A stretch of DNA of 64,000 nt from Isoetes taiwanensis (Eukaryota > Streptophyta > Lycopodiopsida > Isoetales > Isoetaceae), in the NCBI GenBank assembly GCA_021234155.1, contig JAJEKV010000010.1:18015418-18079417 (forward strand). The letters are read 5' to 3'. The notes beneath the pieces are model-generated. The model was given only the letters and a program-made list of their open reading frames with translations, was not told the DNA's origin and searched no databases. A program made the position numbers and the translations under genes. How positions within the stretch are numbered: the stretch's first letter is position 1; every line of letters starts with the position of its first letter. Shown here one piece after another: positions 50,407 through 62,262 of the stretch.

Positions 50407-52641
50407 TCAAAATGGTTGCTGCTTAAAGGAATTTTGATCTTGGCTAGCTCCTCTTGGAGTTCCGTGAGGCACATGAGAAAAAGGATCTGCTGGTTCCACG
50501 GGTGCTGGAGTGCGTGGTAGTGAAGCAGCAACTTCTTTGAGTAAGTCAACCTCTGCAGCAATATTGGGATATGTCTGAGAGCGTGGAGGTTGAGATGTGG
50601 AAGGTGTATCTTGTCTTTGTTGAGCTCTGGTGGTGGCATGAACATTTGCTAGCGTGCGGCCTTCAAAGCAGCTTTGCATGAGATTCAAATGCTTTGGCTT
50701 AACTTTAGGCATGACATGTGGCATGAGTTTCTCCAAGTCAAAATGAACCTTTTTTCTTCCTCATGAGGAATGGTGTCAACCGCAGCGGCAAAAGGCGGCT
50801 GCGTGCCATTTGGAATAATGGTCAAGGGACGTGATGCCTTGGTCTGGCGTGAAACCAAACCAACCCAATTTGATGGCTGGACTGGAGGATTAAGAGCCTG
50901 GAAAATTTCTTCTTGTGCTTGTTGATCCATCTGAGGTTGATTTGCCGAGTCGGGCTGATAACGATTCTTGCCGAGGTGCGCGAGGTGGCTTCTTGAGAAC
51001 AGGACGCGGGCCTTGTTTGCCATTAGCAATCCAGAGTTGGTAAGCCGTGAGGCGGACCGATGTGGTCTGATTGGTGCCAGGAAGCTGTACCTGAACTTGT
51101 GGAAGTTGAGGGCACGCGGGTGGTATGATCCCATTCTTGACAAAGGATAACACCGAAGCTTTAGAAGGATCAAAAGGAGGACCTGTGTTGGGTCCCCGTT
51201 GTTGCTCCTGTTGCTGATAGAGTGGAGTTGGTTGCGCCTGAAGTGGTGGCTGCTGATAGTGCGATTGTGGCTGAGGTGTTGTTTGCACTTGATAAACAAG
51301 TTTGTTGCGGAACGGTGTAGGATGAGTGCGAGTGCATTCTTCCGTGGCATGATTACACATGTTGCATCTTTTGCAATGAGGCGGGCCATGGGTTGAGTTG
51401 CACTCGTTTGCCAAATGGCCTTGGTATTTGCATATATGGCACCAGATCTGACTGCGCTGTGGATTGGCGTGTTGAGGTTGGACAGCCGTCTGTGGAACCA
51501 TGACAGGTGGAATGAAAGGGAGCTCTTGAAGAGCCACGCCACGGGAGGAAACATTGACCGAAAGTGATTGACAAGGTCGATAGCCCGCCCAAAGTCTTGG
51601 GACGCAGTATTCACCATGAGTCGAATAGCCGGAGGAAGTCCTTGGAGAAACCGCACCAAAACTGCTCGCGGTTGGGTACTCCTTGAGTTTACCGAAAGCG
51701 TAATGTGAAGTCGATCCGCGAAAAATCCCCCGCGCACTGCGGGGCTCTTGTTGAAGTTCATTGAGTTGCTTGAGATGAAGTTGATCATCATCCGTGGTCC
51801 CGTAGTGAGAAAGAAAAGCAGTTCTCATTTCGGACCAATTTTGTTTCTAGTGGCTTTTGTTGGACATGAGCCATTGATGAGGAGAGCCACGCAGGGTGGT
51901 GGAAAAGATGTGGAATTTCAGTTGAGGTTGCGCATGACCATTTAGGACAGCTAGAGCCTCAAATTCTTCCATGTGGGCCTGAGCACTTTGGTCTAAGGGT
52001 TTGCCTTTCGTGTTGCCAAAGGTGGGATAAGTCAGTTTCAGAGTCTGAAAGGTAGATGTGAAAGTGCTTGGTTGGACAGGAACAGTATAGTGAGGATATT
52101 GAGGTTGAGTTGGAGGTGGTATGGTGCCTGAAGGACCCTGATGAAGGGGTGACTGTGGTTGAGGAACTGAAGGTGCCTGAGCATTGGTTTTGAGATCTGT
52201 AAGGTTGTAAACAGGAAGTGCAGTGGGAAATGTAGGGAAAGGAAATTCCTGGGTAGGCGCAAAAGAGACTTGTGGATATCCCTGCCCACCCGGGGGAGAC
52301 GATGGTTGTGAAGGAAAAGGCATATGGCCTGAAGAGTGATGGATGTAGGCATGTTCAGGGGTATGAAAGTAAGGTTGAGAAGGTTGAGCCTGATAGGGCT
52401 CCTGATAGTGATGAGGTGACTGAGGCTGTGAGCAATGTTTGCACGCTTGGGGCGGGGAACTGGGACGAGACAGGACACGAGGGGTGGGTGGCGCCGACTG
52501 AGCCCTAGACCGAAGATGGCCTCCCTCAATGTCATAAGCAGATCCATACATGTCGCAAACAGTTTCCCGACGCTGATGGCGCTCCAAGCGAGATGCCGTC
52601 TGAGAAAGGAGTTTTTCCGGGCGTGAAGTTTCTACGCACAT
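50407..52641 (-). pseudogene. Gypsy gag with two CCHC zinc knuckles, frameshifted
   Basis: Probable start ATG 52641 (MCVETSRPEK), 30 bp after the PBS. A Pro/Gln/His-rich N-terminal half is followed by a capsid-like segment (LTYPTFGNTKGKPLDQ, FHIFSTTLRGSPHQWL). A frame break lies near 51850. Then come two CX2CX4HX4C knuckles (CHICKYQGHLANEC and CKRCNMCNHATEEC at about 51430-51345) and a Gln-rich tail; the frame breaks again near 50890. Gag packages element RNA into virus-like particles. Confidence 0.85.
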
Positions 52642-52670
52642 GGCGCATGTAAGAAAGTAGAATTGAATCA

Positions 52671-52688
52671 GACCCGGCAGCGGCGACA
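52671..52688 (-). other. Primer binding site
   Basis: One base inside the 5' LTR, TGTCGCCGCTGCCGGGTC. It resembles the complement of the plant tRNA-Asp 3' end with about three mismatches. Assignment of the tRNA is from general knowledge. Confidence 0.65.
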
Positions 52689-52689
52689 G

Positions 52690-53277
52690 TGTTTGGGGTC
52701 TGGGTTCGGGAACTCCTGGAAGACAGCCCTCTGTGAGGACCCATGGATCTAACAGGAGAGTCCGGGGGACTATGTCACGCGGGATTTGCAAGAAGAGAAC
52801 AAGAAGAAGAAAACAGAACAAATGAGAGGAAAATGATAAGCTTCCTTGATATCAATGATGAACATACATGAGCTCTCGCAATAGAGAGAAAACTGAAAGG
52901 AGACAAGACTCAAAACTCATCTAGCCTTCATGTGCTAGCTCTAATCATATATATAGTACAATGGCCTTTGGCCCAATATAGACACTCTGACTGATCTCGG
53001 TGCCGACTCCTGGGAGGAGGCCTGATTTGCAAGAATGTTGGCGGTGCCTCATGAAGTGCCTAGAATCACTCTGACGCTGATGCTGACGCGGGCGGTGGCG
53101 GGCCATCACTTGTCTGAGCGGCGCCTCTTGACGGGCGCAGGCTTTGGCTGCGTGGTCTGCTGCTTGGTCTTCTGCTGAGCCTTTGATGGCTGACCCGTGG
53201 CTGACTGTGGATCCTTGAGCTTGACCTGGTCCGTCGTATGCATGAATAGTCCTGTACCAGGAGGCACAGGACTAACA
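52690..53277 (-). repeat. 5' LTR of the gypsy element
   Basis: 588 bp, TG...CA ends. Nearly identical to the 3' LTR except for a cluster of differences in the 130 bp nearest the centre (compare 52975-53105 with 41640-41765). Confidence 0.93.
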
Positions 53278-53282
53278 AGACT

Positions 53283-55040
53283 TGATCATGAGATATTATT
53301 TGATGACCTTGCATTATTAGATGATCTTGCACTTGATTTCACACTTTGCCTTAGATAAGTTAAATGGCAATGAAAATTGTGTAAGGCTTGTATATTGAAT
53401 ATTATATCATGTAAAGCACGTTGAAGGAAGGTTATGGGCATTGAATAACAATGATGAAACTCGTTGAACCTGGTAGATTCTGGTCTTGTTGTTTCTTGTT
53501 GTTTTTGCCTAAGTAGCAACTTGGGGAACTTGTAAATGTTGGGGAACTTATACAATCCACCAGAACTTGTTGGGAGCATATTCTTTGTTGTTTTCAATGA
53601 TGGTTTTTGCTAGAAAAAACTTTCACTCACAATAAACTCGTGTAAAAAGTGTTTTAGTCAAATTGCTGGAAAAGCTGATCAACAGACGTTAATGTATGTC
53701 GCCATGCCTCGTGACTTTGCAAGCTTAAGGCAAGGGATTAATTTGGAAGGGAGTTACTTTATCAAGAATGTTATAAAAAACTATAAAATGCCAGGCTCAC
53801 TGAGTCAAACAACATCCATGCTGCCAATTCTAAGCCAATAACAATGTTTGATTTCTAACAAATGAATATTACACATGATCTAAAGCTGGTTGCCATGGAG
53901 ATCTGATAACTCTGTTCATCAAATAAGTTTAATAAAATACAAAAGAAGGTCAAGGCATGGTTTGTGGTGCCATAGCTATTGAAAAAAGAAAATGATCTAC
54001 CGTTATTGCTTATGCATATTGTAAAAGAAAAGTATATTGATCTCTTACAAATATTTTAACCTACTTGGAGAAACTAATGATTTGCAATACAATTCTAATG
54101 TAAAATACGTAACTACTGATTTTGCCTTACTCCATAAGAGTTAATTAGTGGCCAAAACACAGAAAAGTGCAAATATGTGAGAAAAGGGACTGGGTTTGAT
54201 TCTTAGACTGCATCTCCAATCCAAGTCAACATGCTGTCATGCTGCAAGCACAGGCCTGACTTTAGAATCTTTTAAGCTGGTACTAATATTTGCAGCTCCA
54301 AATGGTGTTCGTGAGGAAGCAAAGCAACCCCTCGTTTGTCTTATTGTAAGGATCGATCCTGCAGTAACAAAGGCACAGAAGTGCGAACTGGCAGGCTTCA
54401 CAAAATGGCAGGGCTACTGTGGTAGACAAATATGTTACAAATGTAAATACGAAACAAACAACCATGGTTCATCCATGCTATTGCTGTGTATAGATATTTT
54501 GTTTTGACATTCTTCTGGCTTCTGATATTTTTCTACCAGAAAAGCCTTCTCGTGTGTGTAAGTTTAAAAAAAATCGTTATTATCATGAACAATCCTGTTT
54601 AAGACTTGAAATGGAGCTCTAGATTAACGACCATATTCGTAAAAGCAGATAATGGAAGAAGAGATGGCACCACCACAACTATCTGGCACCTGAATGTTAA
54701 AGATCTGGCTGGTACCCCTTGCATTTGAATGTGCCTTTACCACTATAATCATCTGGCACTTGCATGAAAAAGATCTAGTCAGGCCTTCACAATTCCTTCA
54801 GTATCAAGAATTTTAAGCCTTCTGACAAAAAAACAGAAATGGCTCATAATATTCATCTCCTACATACCATGAACCATAAAAGGTATCTATTTCTGAAAAT
54901 AAGATAAACAACAGACTTGACGATGCCTTTTGTCCTTCTATAGTTCTTTCTGCGTTTTTTCTTGAAGATGACCACCTTTGAATCTAATGCTTGTATTACC
55001 AATTAAATATATATGTGTGACACGATAGCAGGCCAAAGCA
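53283..55040. other. Non-coding stretch
   Basis: About 1.75 kb right of the gypsy element. Scattered short frames only, e.g. 54196-54507 (+), which lacks any motif. No repeats of note. Confidence 0.5.
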
Positions 55041-55042
55041 GA

Positions 55043-55526
55043 TTAATAAAGCATAAACATGCATTTCATCTTTGGCAAGACTGAGACTTCATCTTCACTC
55101 AGCTCCCTATCAGCAACCTCATCATAAAGCACTCTATATTTTGAATGATAATTGGAGAGGCCTTTTGCGTTTTGAGTTGTTAGGGGCACTTACCCTTCCC
55201 TGAAACCACATAATGCATTTCAATGTCTGGGGCAACTTGTTAAGATTTAGTATCAAAAACTATGGCGCATGTCTCACCTCCATAAATGCATCGCTCCTGG
55301 ACTCCCTCTATTCCTCTTCATCATCTAACAGTTCATGGCACTGAATAGTTAATCTTGATGGAACAGAAAAATGATTCTCAATCTCATCCTTAGAACAACC
55401 GTTTTTGGCTTTCTTCGTCTGCAACGGCCTACTACCTAGTGGCTGAACAATTCGTTGTTTTCAATGATGCAACAATGTCGGCCACATTTTTTGCCACCAA
55501 CGCTCATTAAGTACATAAGGGCATCC
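55043..55526 (-). pseudogene. Possible host-gene exons or relic, unknown
   Basis: Two coding-looking stretches on the minus strand. 55526-55308 (GCPYVLNERWWQKMWPTLLH, then KDEIENHFSVPSRLTIQCHE, LLDDEEE) has one internal TGA. 55189-55043 (SKYRVLYDEVADRELSEDEV) ends at a TAA. A possible acceptor lies before the second. Not recognised; could be captured gene sequence. Confidence 0.3.
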
Positions 55527-56673
55527 ACTGTCCATAGCTGCAAAATTGTGGTGGTGAAATAGATAACATATCAACAAAGGTAGAGCTTGATGCATATCAA
55601 AAGATATCGGATGCATTTTGCCACTAAATAAATTCGTTCATGTTCTAATATAATGCTTCTGAAGCGTTCTTAGCTCTTATATTTCCATATGAGCCACAAT
55701 GAGTTGTAAGAGTGAACAGAAGTACATGCCAGCTCAAAACCTTGTATTTATACTGGTTTTTGCAGGACTTGTGATTCAGGAAGTATGTCTAAAGGCCTAA
55801 GAGCCCTAATGCCACTGTATTAATTCCTGAGCAGATTTCTGAACAACCTTGCAGACATGACAATTGTCAAGATTTCATCCATAAAAGGCTATTTCAAAAG
55901 ATGTAACGTATTCTTCTGGGCCCATAAGGACATTGAACATACCACTTTGTTCAATGTGTTTATTGATTTGTTACTGTAGATCAAGCAGTAGGACAATACT
56001 ACATAGTAGTATCATATGAAAGGTCATCAAAAGCAGGGTTGCAGGAACCACCAGACTTGGCCATATTAAGATACAGTGGAGCAAATCCATCTACAACTCC
56101 AGTTTATCCAAGCCACTTAAAAACGAAAGCAACTTCTTTTATGAATTCCAAAGGCAGATTAAGAGCCTAAACTCTAAAGTATATTCTGCCAAAGTGTTAG
56201 AGTGCGCAAAGTTTCCTTCTTTGAAGAGAAAATACTATGGTTTTTTCTGCAAATCAAAATTCTACCTACATCTGGATTTTCATTACCTAATTTCAACTCT
56301 AACCACAGGCCAAAATCGCTGGCTGAAGCTCCACAGGTCCAAAATTGAATGCGAGCTCTGCAGTGCAGAGCGTCCACAGAGGAAGTTAGACCATACGCCA
56401 ACAGCATCATATGCTGCTACCTAGCTTCAAAAAGACCTGCAAGGATCGGGCCGCCATCATTTTTTTGCAAGCCAGAAATCAGAACCAAAAATACCACCTA
56501 AACCAAGAATGGAAGAAACCTACAGGTAAACTTTGGCCTTCGGATCAATTTGCCCCAGATCAAACATTTTGATATAATCTACGTTGCAAATGAAAAGAAT
56601 CATAGAATCCTAGAAACACTAAACATATGGAGAGGAAGCTTTACTCACCTCTGTACCCGTTGGTTCTTTACAC
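55527..56673. other. Non-coding stretch
   Basis: About 1.1 kb. Nothing I can support. Confidence 0.45.
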
Positions 56674-58038
56674 AGGTTAGAATGAATAGAATAGAATAGA
56701 ATAGAATATAATAGTTTTTTTAACGTCCACGGAGACCAATAGGTCATGGGACCCATACAATGGGCTAGTACAATCATTACTACTAGGATTAAAAAACCCC
56801 TGCCTCGAAAGATTTTCAAGGGAAAAACCTTTGCAGTAATGATGATACTAGACAAACGAAGATAATGACTACTGAGGGCTCAGTAATTGCAGACGTTTAT
56901 CTAGAACCTCAAGTGTATAATGCCAAGTCATGCACAGATGGTGCTCTGAGAAGTTGTGGAACGTGGAATGGAATGCTAAGGTCAAAAAATGATTCCGGAC
57001 TATCTCAAAAGCAGGGCAACTCAGAAGAGTATGGCTTTCATCTTCAATAACCTCATGGAATCGCAACAGCACATAGTCTCGCTTCGCGGCAATTGCGGCC
57101 GCTCCCATCTACCCTGCCTCAATCCGTAGCCCTGTGAGACCCCGTGCGAATTGATGCAATAGCTACAAGCTTGTTCTGGACAATGAAGCAAGCAAATAAG
57201 CTTGGGGCCCCGTGCCAAGGTGGGATTTATGTGTGCATGATAATGACCAGCTTTCACTTGGGCCAAAGTAATCTGCGGCCCCATATCTTTTGAGAAAAAC
57301 GACCATTGAGATATTGTTGCAAAAGCTCGGGATCGAAACGGCAAGCATCGACGATTACTCGTTGTAATGCCCCAACCGGCAAACCATGTAGTGCAATGCT
57401 CTTTCCAACATCGTTTCAAACGCTGAGGAGATTCAGCCATAGCAAGTGCAAGAATAGAATACCTAACATCATCCATGTGGTGCACCTTGCAGATATAGTG
57501 GAGATGGCGCTTCATGGCAGAATGTTGAAGAGGCCAAAAACCTGTCTCTTGTAAAAGAATAGCATAGGGCACCGTTGTTTTAACTCTGAGGCTGTAAGTG
57601 AGAAAGGACTTTTGCACCCGCTCCAAGCTCTCCCAAGCACTAGCACTAATGGCAGGCCCCCACACTTCAGAACCATACAAAACAGGCTCTACCAAAGCCC
57701 GAAACAAGTGGGCTTTCTGTGGCCAATCATGAATTTCTGCGCGAAAACAATTGTTTTGCATTGCATAGAGTGCTCTCCATCCAGCAGCCACCCGCTTGGT
57801 AATACACTGTTCTCAAAGTGTGTTCTTACAGAATTCTACACCAAGATACTTGTAGCTATCTACAACTTCAACTTCGCGGCTATCATAGTGCATAGAACAT
57901 TGTGACGAGAAGATTGAACTACCAAAAGCTTGATCTTTTGGAGATTAACACGCAGACCTGTGTTCTCACAAAAACTGTGCAGAGCATGTAAATGTTGCTG
58001 CATACTAGCAGCGGTATGTGCCAGAAGTGAAACATCAA
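56674..58038 (-). mobile_element. LINE-3: 5'-truncated non-LTR retrotransposon relic
   Basis: On the minus strand it starts abruptly inside the RT palm (FDVSLLAHTAASMQQHLH, just after the expected YADD) near 58038 and ends in a 3' UTR with a (TATTC)n-like tail (56674-56705). The 3' UTR matches the relic at 19986-20130. Target duplication not identified. Confidence 0.8.
56869..58035 (-). pseudogene. LINE-3 RT C-terminus and tail, frameshifted
   Basis: 58035-57860: HSFCENTGLRVNLQKIKLLV. 57791-57021: AAGWRALYAMQNNCFRAEIH, LVEPVLYGSEVWGPA, WESLERVQKSFLTY, ILLQETGFWPLQ. 57108-56869: zinc-knuckle-like EDESHTLLSCPAF. Same domain order as LINE-2 but clearly a different family. Breaks near 57850 and 57070. 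Confidence 0.85.
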
Positions 58039-58175
58039 AACCCGATTGAAGAGATAATTCATAGAAGTTTAGAAACCCAAATAATGATCCACGTATGTCG
58101 CTGGTCCCAGCAAATAATGACACATTGTATCCGAAATAATGATTTATATATGTCGGCTAGACAAAAATACCTTAC

Positions 58176-58284
58176 CTTCCAATATCGGCTGGCTCCAGAA
58201 GCCAAAGAAGAACACCATAGTCTGAAATCGATTTGTCTTCTGCATGTGGCTTATCTTCAATCAAACTCCTAACGCAAGAAAATC
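58176..58284 (-). CDS. Isolated exon of an unidentified gene
   Basis: 109 bp between a good acceptor (TATTCCAG) and donor (GGAAG|GTAAGG). In the frame without stops it encodes 35 residues (FSCVRSLIEDKPHAEDKSIS, then DYGVLLWLLEPADIG). The LINE-3 insertion lies just downstream and could be in its intron. Neighbouring exons were not found with confidence. Confidence 0.4.
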
Positions 58285-58540
58285 CTGGAATAAGAATGAG
58301 GGTTCATTAGTTTCATAAAAATAAGATGATTGCAGGAAGATGTGACCCAGCTGAGCTCACTTTGCAAGCTTCGACCCAGGTGAGGCACCAGAATGAGACC
58401 CTGAGGCGCCAAAAATCAGATGGAGGCGGAGTTGAGGGAGTCCAGAAATTTCGTAGCAGGCATTTTTCAAATTCAATCTCGGGGAATTCCTGGCATTCAA
58501 TTGGCCAGCCCGCGACCCCCTAGGGGGAACGCAAACTGGA

Positions 58541-58578
58541 AGGGAACGCCGCATGCGGCGTAAGATGCGGCGTTCCCT
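58541..58578. repeat. Perfect GC-rich hairpin
   Basis: AGGGAACGCCGCAT (58541-58554) and its exact complement (58565-58578) with a 10-bp loop. Stands out from AT-rich surroundings. Possible MITE remnant or regulatory palindrome. Confidence 0.8.
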
Positions 58579-58818
58579 CTGGCACGGGACCCAACACAAT
58601 ATCAAAATAAAAAAGAAGATATTAAGAATACAATGGTGCACATGGACATAAGGTTAAGCCTAATATGCATATGCCAAAGCATCATGTAAGAAAAGTATGC
58701 TAAATTACTTCCGGTTTATGGCTAAGTTATATTATTGTGCAATTAAGTTGAATCCATGCAAAACAAAATGCGGTGGTCTTTTATTTTAAGAATGCCTAAA
58801 CTTATGCATTCAGACGCA

Positions 58819-59767
58819 CTACATATCCAACCCATGTTGCATAAGGTATTCCATAAATAAGGTAGCTTCCATAACCTCCACAAACTTATGGACTCTCACA
58901 AAGCCACGTTTATGAAAGCTAGCATACATTTGTCTAGCAAAATTTTCAATATCTAGCTCCACTTTGACCTCTGGGTGCATCTCAATTCCAACCAACCCTA
59001 TGGCTTCATACCACGTGCCAAAAACTCTCAAAGCCCAAAGCAGAGCCTTAATGTTCACTTGCATCCCATCATTCCCCAATGCGACACTTTCTACAGCATC
59101 TTGCATTTTGCTTTTCCAATCCTCCACCTCTTCTAAGTATTGATAGTATGCCTCAAAATCATCGTCAAATAGCGGGAAGGCATGTCCATCTCTAAAAAAT
59201 TGTGCGACATGTTTTGGGTAGGAATCCCATGGCACATTCATCACCACCATCTGCATTATGGAAATGATATTTTAAGTCAACCCATTTTCATGTTGGCAAG
59301 CAGATGCGTTGTTTTACATGAAGGAACATAAATACACTATTTATACAAAAGTTTGGCCAACAACTTTATACTTAATACACTATTTGGCCAACAACTTGAA
59401 AAACTTATGTTTTTTAATTACTTGGTTTCAAATTAATTGAGTTTGGACTATATTTCAATCTACTTATTTTACTTGTGTCTAAGTTAACATTTGTTTCACT
59501 TTGTATTCTAAGTACACGTTTGCTTAGCTTTGTATTCTAAGTTAAAGTTTGGCATGCCATCTACTTTGTTAAAATGATGCATTTCAGTTTGTTAAAGTGA
59601 CGCATTTGTTAAAAGTTGTTAAAGTTTGTTAAAATGATGTACTTGAGTCAATATAGGGATGAAATGTTAAGTTTGTTTTTCTCTAATTAACCAAAATATA
59701 TGTTTGTTTAAATGTGAACCACCTTGACTTCACTTGGTACGTGTGGCTCGAAATAGAATTTGATGCC
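58819..59767 (-). CDS. Two-exon gene part, unknown protein
   Basis: Exon 59767-59723 (acceptor TTGTTGATGTAG, GIKFYFEPHVPSEVK, donor AAG|GTGGTT), intron of 472 bp, exon 59250-58819 (acceptor TAATGCAG) with an uninterrupted frame to a TAG stop, 143 residues. It is rich in Trp, Tyr, Phe and acids (MNVPWDSYPKHVAQFFRDGH, DFEAYYQYLEEVEDWKSKMQ, LWALRVFGTWYEAIGLVGIE, NFARQMYASFHKRGFVRVHK). The two exons join in frame. Earlier exons were not found. No family recognised. Lack of stops suggests selection now or until recently, or a young element gene. Confidence 0.45.
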
Positions 59768-60080
59768 CTACATCAACAACGCAAACAATTAGTAATGTTC
59801 AAAACCATGCCATGTTCAAAACAATTAGTAAAGTAGATTAATCCATGCATAATGCCACGTTTATACCAAAATGAGACAATCTTTATATTTGTTTAAGATT
59901 TTTATAGCATGCCAATAATTTATCCATAATGCTATACTATCGATTTAATCAGTGCACCTTATCACGAACAGTCTTAAAATGTTGTACTATATCAAGTGTA
60001 TCATATACAATCTTAGAATGCACATATATAATACAAGTGGTTATGCTATGAGGGATTGTACAAATTCGACTAGAAGCCAA
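59768..60080. other. Non-coding AT-rich stretch
   Basis: About 310 bp. Nothing recognisable. Confidence 0.4.
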
Positions 60081-61100
60081 TACATAGTTATTCAATGAAG
60101 ATTCTATAAATATTCCCCCAGATTCTTTATGATTCTATCAAGATTCTGCTAGATTCTCAAAGATTTTACGAAGATTCCCTTACATTGTCCTATGTTTATG
60201 AAGATTATTTTTAGATTCTCTTAGATTCTCAAAGATTTTACGAAGATTCCCTTACATTGTCCTATGTTTATAAAGATTCTTTTTAGATTCTCATAGATTC
60301 TCAAAGATTATCCCAGGATTCCTCTTGTTTCTACAAGATTCTATGTAGATTCTCTCAGATTCTCCAAGATTTTATGAAGATTCCTCTAGATTCCCTTGAA
60401 TTTCCCTAGATTCTGAGAAATTCTCTTGATATTCCCATAGATTCCCTAAGATACTCTTGAAATTCCTTTAGGTTTCTTCATATTCTATAAATATTCCCCT
60501 GGATTGTCCAAAATTCTATGGAGATTCCCCTAGCTTCTATGAAGATTTCCCTAGATTGCCCAAGATTCTATCAAGATTCTTAAAGATTTTATGGGCATTC
60601 TCTTAATTTTCCAAGATTTCCTAAGATTCTATATAGATCTCCTAGATTCCTATAGATTCTATGAAGATTCTTCTAGATCCCTTGGTCTTCCCTTAGATTC
60701 CTTAAGATTCTACAAAGATTTCCCTACATTCTTATGATTTTATAAAGATTCTTCAAAATTCTATCAAGATTACCCTAAATACGCAAAGATTTTAGGAAGA
60801 TTCCCTTTGATTCTCTTGAGATTTCCATAGATTCCCTAAGATTCTCTTGAGATTCTTTTAAATTCTCTAAGATCCTATGAAGATTCCCTAGATTTTCTAA
60901 CATTGCGTCAGGATTCCTCTAGATTCTCTAAGTATTTTTGAGATTCCTTTAGATTCCTTGAGATTCCCATGGATTCCCTTTAGATTCCTAAGATTCTCTT
61001 GGGATTCCTCTAGATTCTCTAAGACCCTCTGAAGATTCCCTAGATTCTTACAAATTACCATAGATTTCGTGAAATTCTAAGATTCCAAGAAGATTCTAAG
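60081..61100. repeat. Degenerate GATTC-rich tandem array
   Basis: About 1 kb made of irregular AGATTCY-spaced units of roughly 10-14 bp (AGATTCTATGAAGATTCCCC, AGATTCTCTAAGATTC and similar). A second block is carried in the duplicated segment at 61577-61760. Minus-strand frames such as 61858-61589 are by-products of it. Confidence 0.85.
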
Positions 61101-62262
61101 AATTCGACCACATTGGCTCCAACTGCAACGGAACGATGCCAAAGCACTCATTGGAAAGTTCTCGACAAGAGGAATCTAAAGGCGTGGGTCCCACCTTCAT
61201 CTGACCCCTCTACTGCAAGTTACATGCCTTTGAAAGCGATTTAAGGAAAGGAAGCTTCCTAGAAAGTCTATTCATAAATGCTTTGCCACCTCAATAACTT
61301 TTTATTAATGAGAGTGCCACCTCACCTCCTTTAATAAAAGAAATTGTAATTTAATATGAGAATTTAATGGTCAGGATTTCTCCTTCCCTTTTTGATCCAA
61401 CGGCTAAGATTGACTGTACCAAAAAGCACCTTTTAAGGGACCTTCCTTGTACCTTCCCTTAAAGAAATCAAGGGCCAAGATTTCTCACGTGCCCGATCAA
61501 CGGTCTAGGGATGGGGTGCATGCCCCATGCATGCCTCATGCATGCCCCCACCAAATCCAAGGGCCATTGTCGCGCCTCCCTAGATTTTCTAACATTGCGT
61601 CAGGATTCCTCTAGATTCTCTAAGTATTTTTGAGATTCCTTTAGATTCCTCGAGATTCCCATGGATTCCCTTTAGATTCCTAAGATTCTCTTGGGATTCC
61701 TCTAGATTCTCTAAGACCCTCTGAAGATTCCCTAGATTCTTACAAATTACCATAGATTTCAACCACATTGGCTCCAACTGCAACGGAACGATGCCAAAGC
61801 ACCACTCATTGGAAAGTTCGCGACGAGAGGAATCTAAAGGCATGGGTCCCACCTTCATCTGACCCCTCTACTGCAAGTTACATGCCTTTGAAAGCGATTT
61901 AAGGAAAGGAAGCTTCCTAAGTCTATTCAAAAATGCTTTGCCACCTCAATAACTTTTTATTAATGAGAGTGCCACCTCACCTCCTTTAATAAAAGAAATT
62001 GTAATTTAATATGAGAATTTAATGGTCAGGATTTCTCCTTCCCTTTTTGATCCAACGGCTAAGATCTCCTTCCCTTTTTGATCCAACGGCTAAGATTGAC
62101 TGCACCAAAAAGCACCTTTTAAGGGACCTTCCTTGTACCTTCCCTTAAAGAAATCAAGGGCCAAGATTTCTCACGTGCCCGATCAACGGTCTAGGGATGG
62201 GGTGCATGCCCCATGCATGCCCTCCCCCCCCCAAATCAAAATCCAAGGGCCATTGTCGCGCC
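60887..62262. repeat. Tandem duplication, period 692 bp
   Basis: Copy 1 is 60887-61576, copy 2 is 61577-62262. Both run from CCCTAGATTTTCTAACATTG through CATTGGCTCCAACTGCAACG and GGAAAGGAAGCTTCCT to AAGGGCCATTGTCGCGCC. They differ by small indels, including an extra CTTCCCTTTTTGATCCAACG unit in copy 2 (62037-62090) and lost GATTC units in it (after 61757). Confidence 0.92.

Larger units (their letters stand above)
41362..53277 (-). mobile_element. Ty3/gypsy LTR retrotransposon, 11.9 kb, with post-pol reading frames
   Basis: Full structure on the minus strand: 5' LTR 53277-52690, PBS, gag, protease, RT, RNase H, integrase, a 3.8-kb extra region, PPT, 3' LTR 41945-41362. Both LTRs begin TGTTAGTCC and end CCAAACA. 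AGACT direct repeats flank it at 41357-41361 and 53278-53282. Protein order RT-RNase H-integrase shows Ty3/gypsy, with no chromodomain seen. Extra coding sequence after integrase and a tRNA-Asp-like PBS recall the Athila/Tat side of the group (inference). All long frames are broken repeatedly. Confidence 0.93.

Noticed and set aside
54196-54507. 103-codon plus-strand frame
   Set aside because: No conserved motif and a neighbourhood without other coding signs.
61589-61858. 89-codon minus-strand frame with repeated NLEES units
   Set aside because: A reading of the GATTC-rich array, not a gene.
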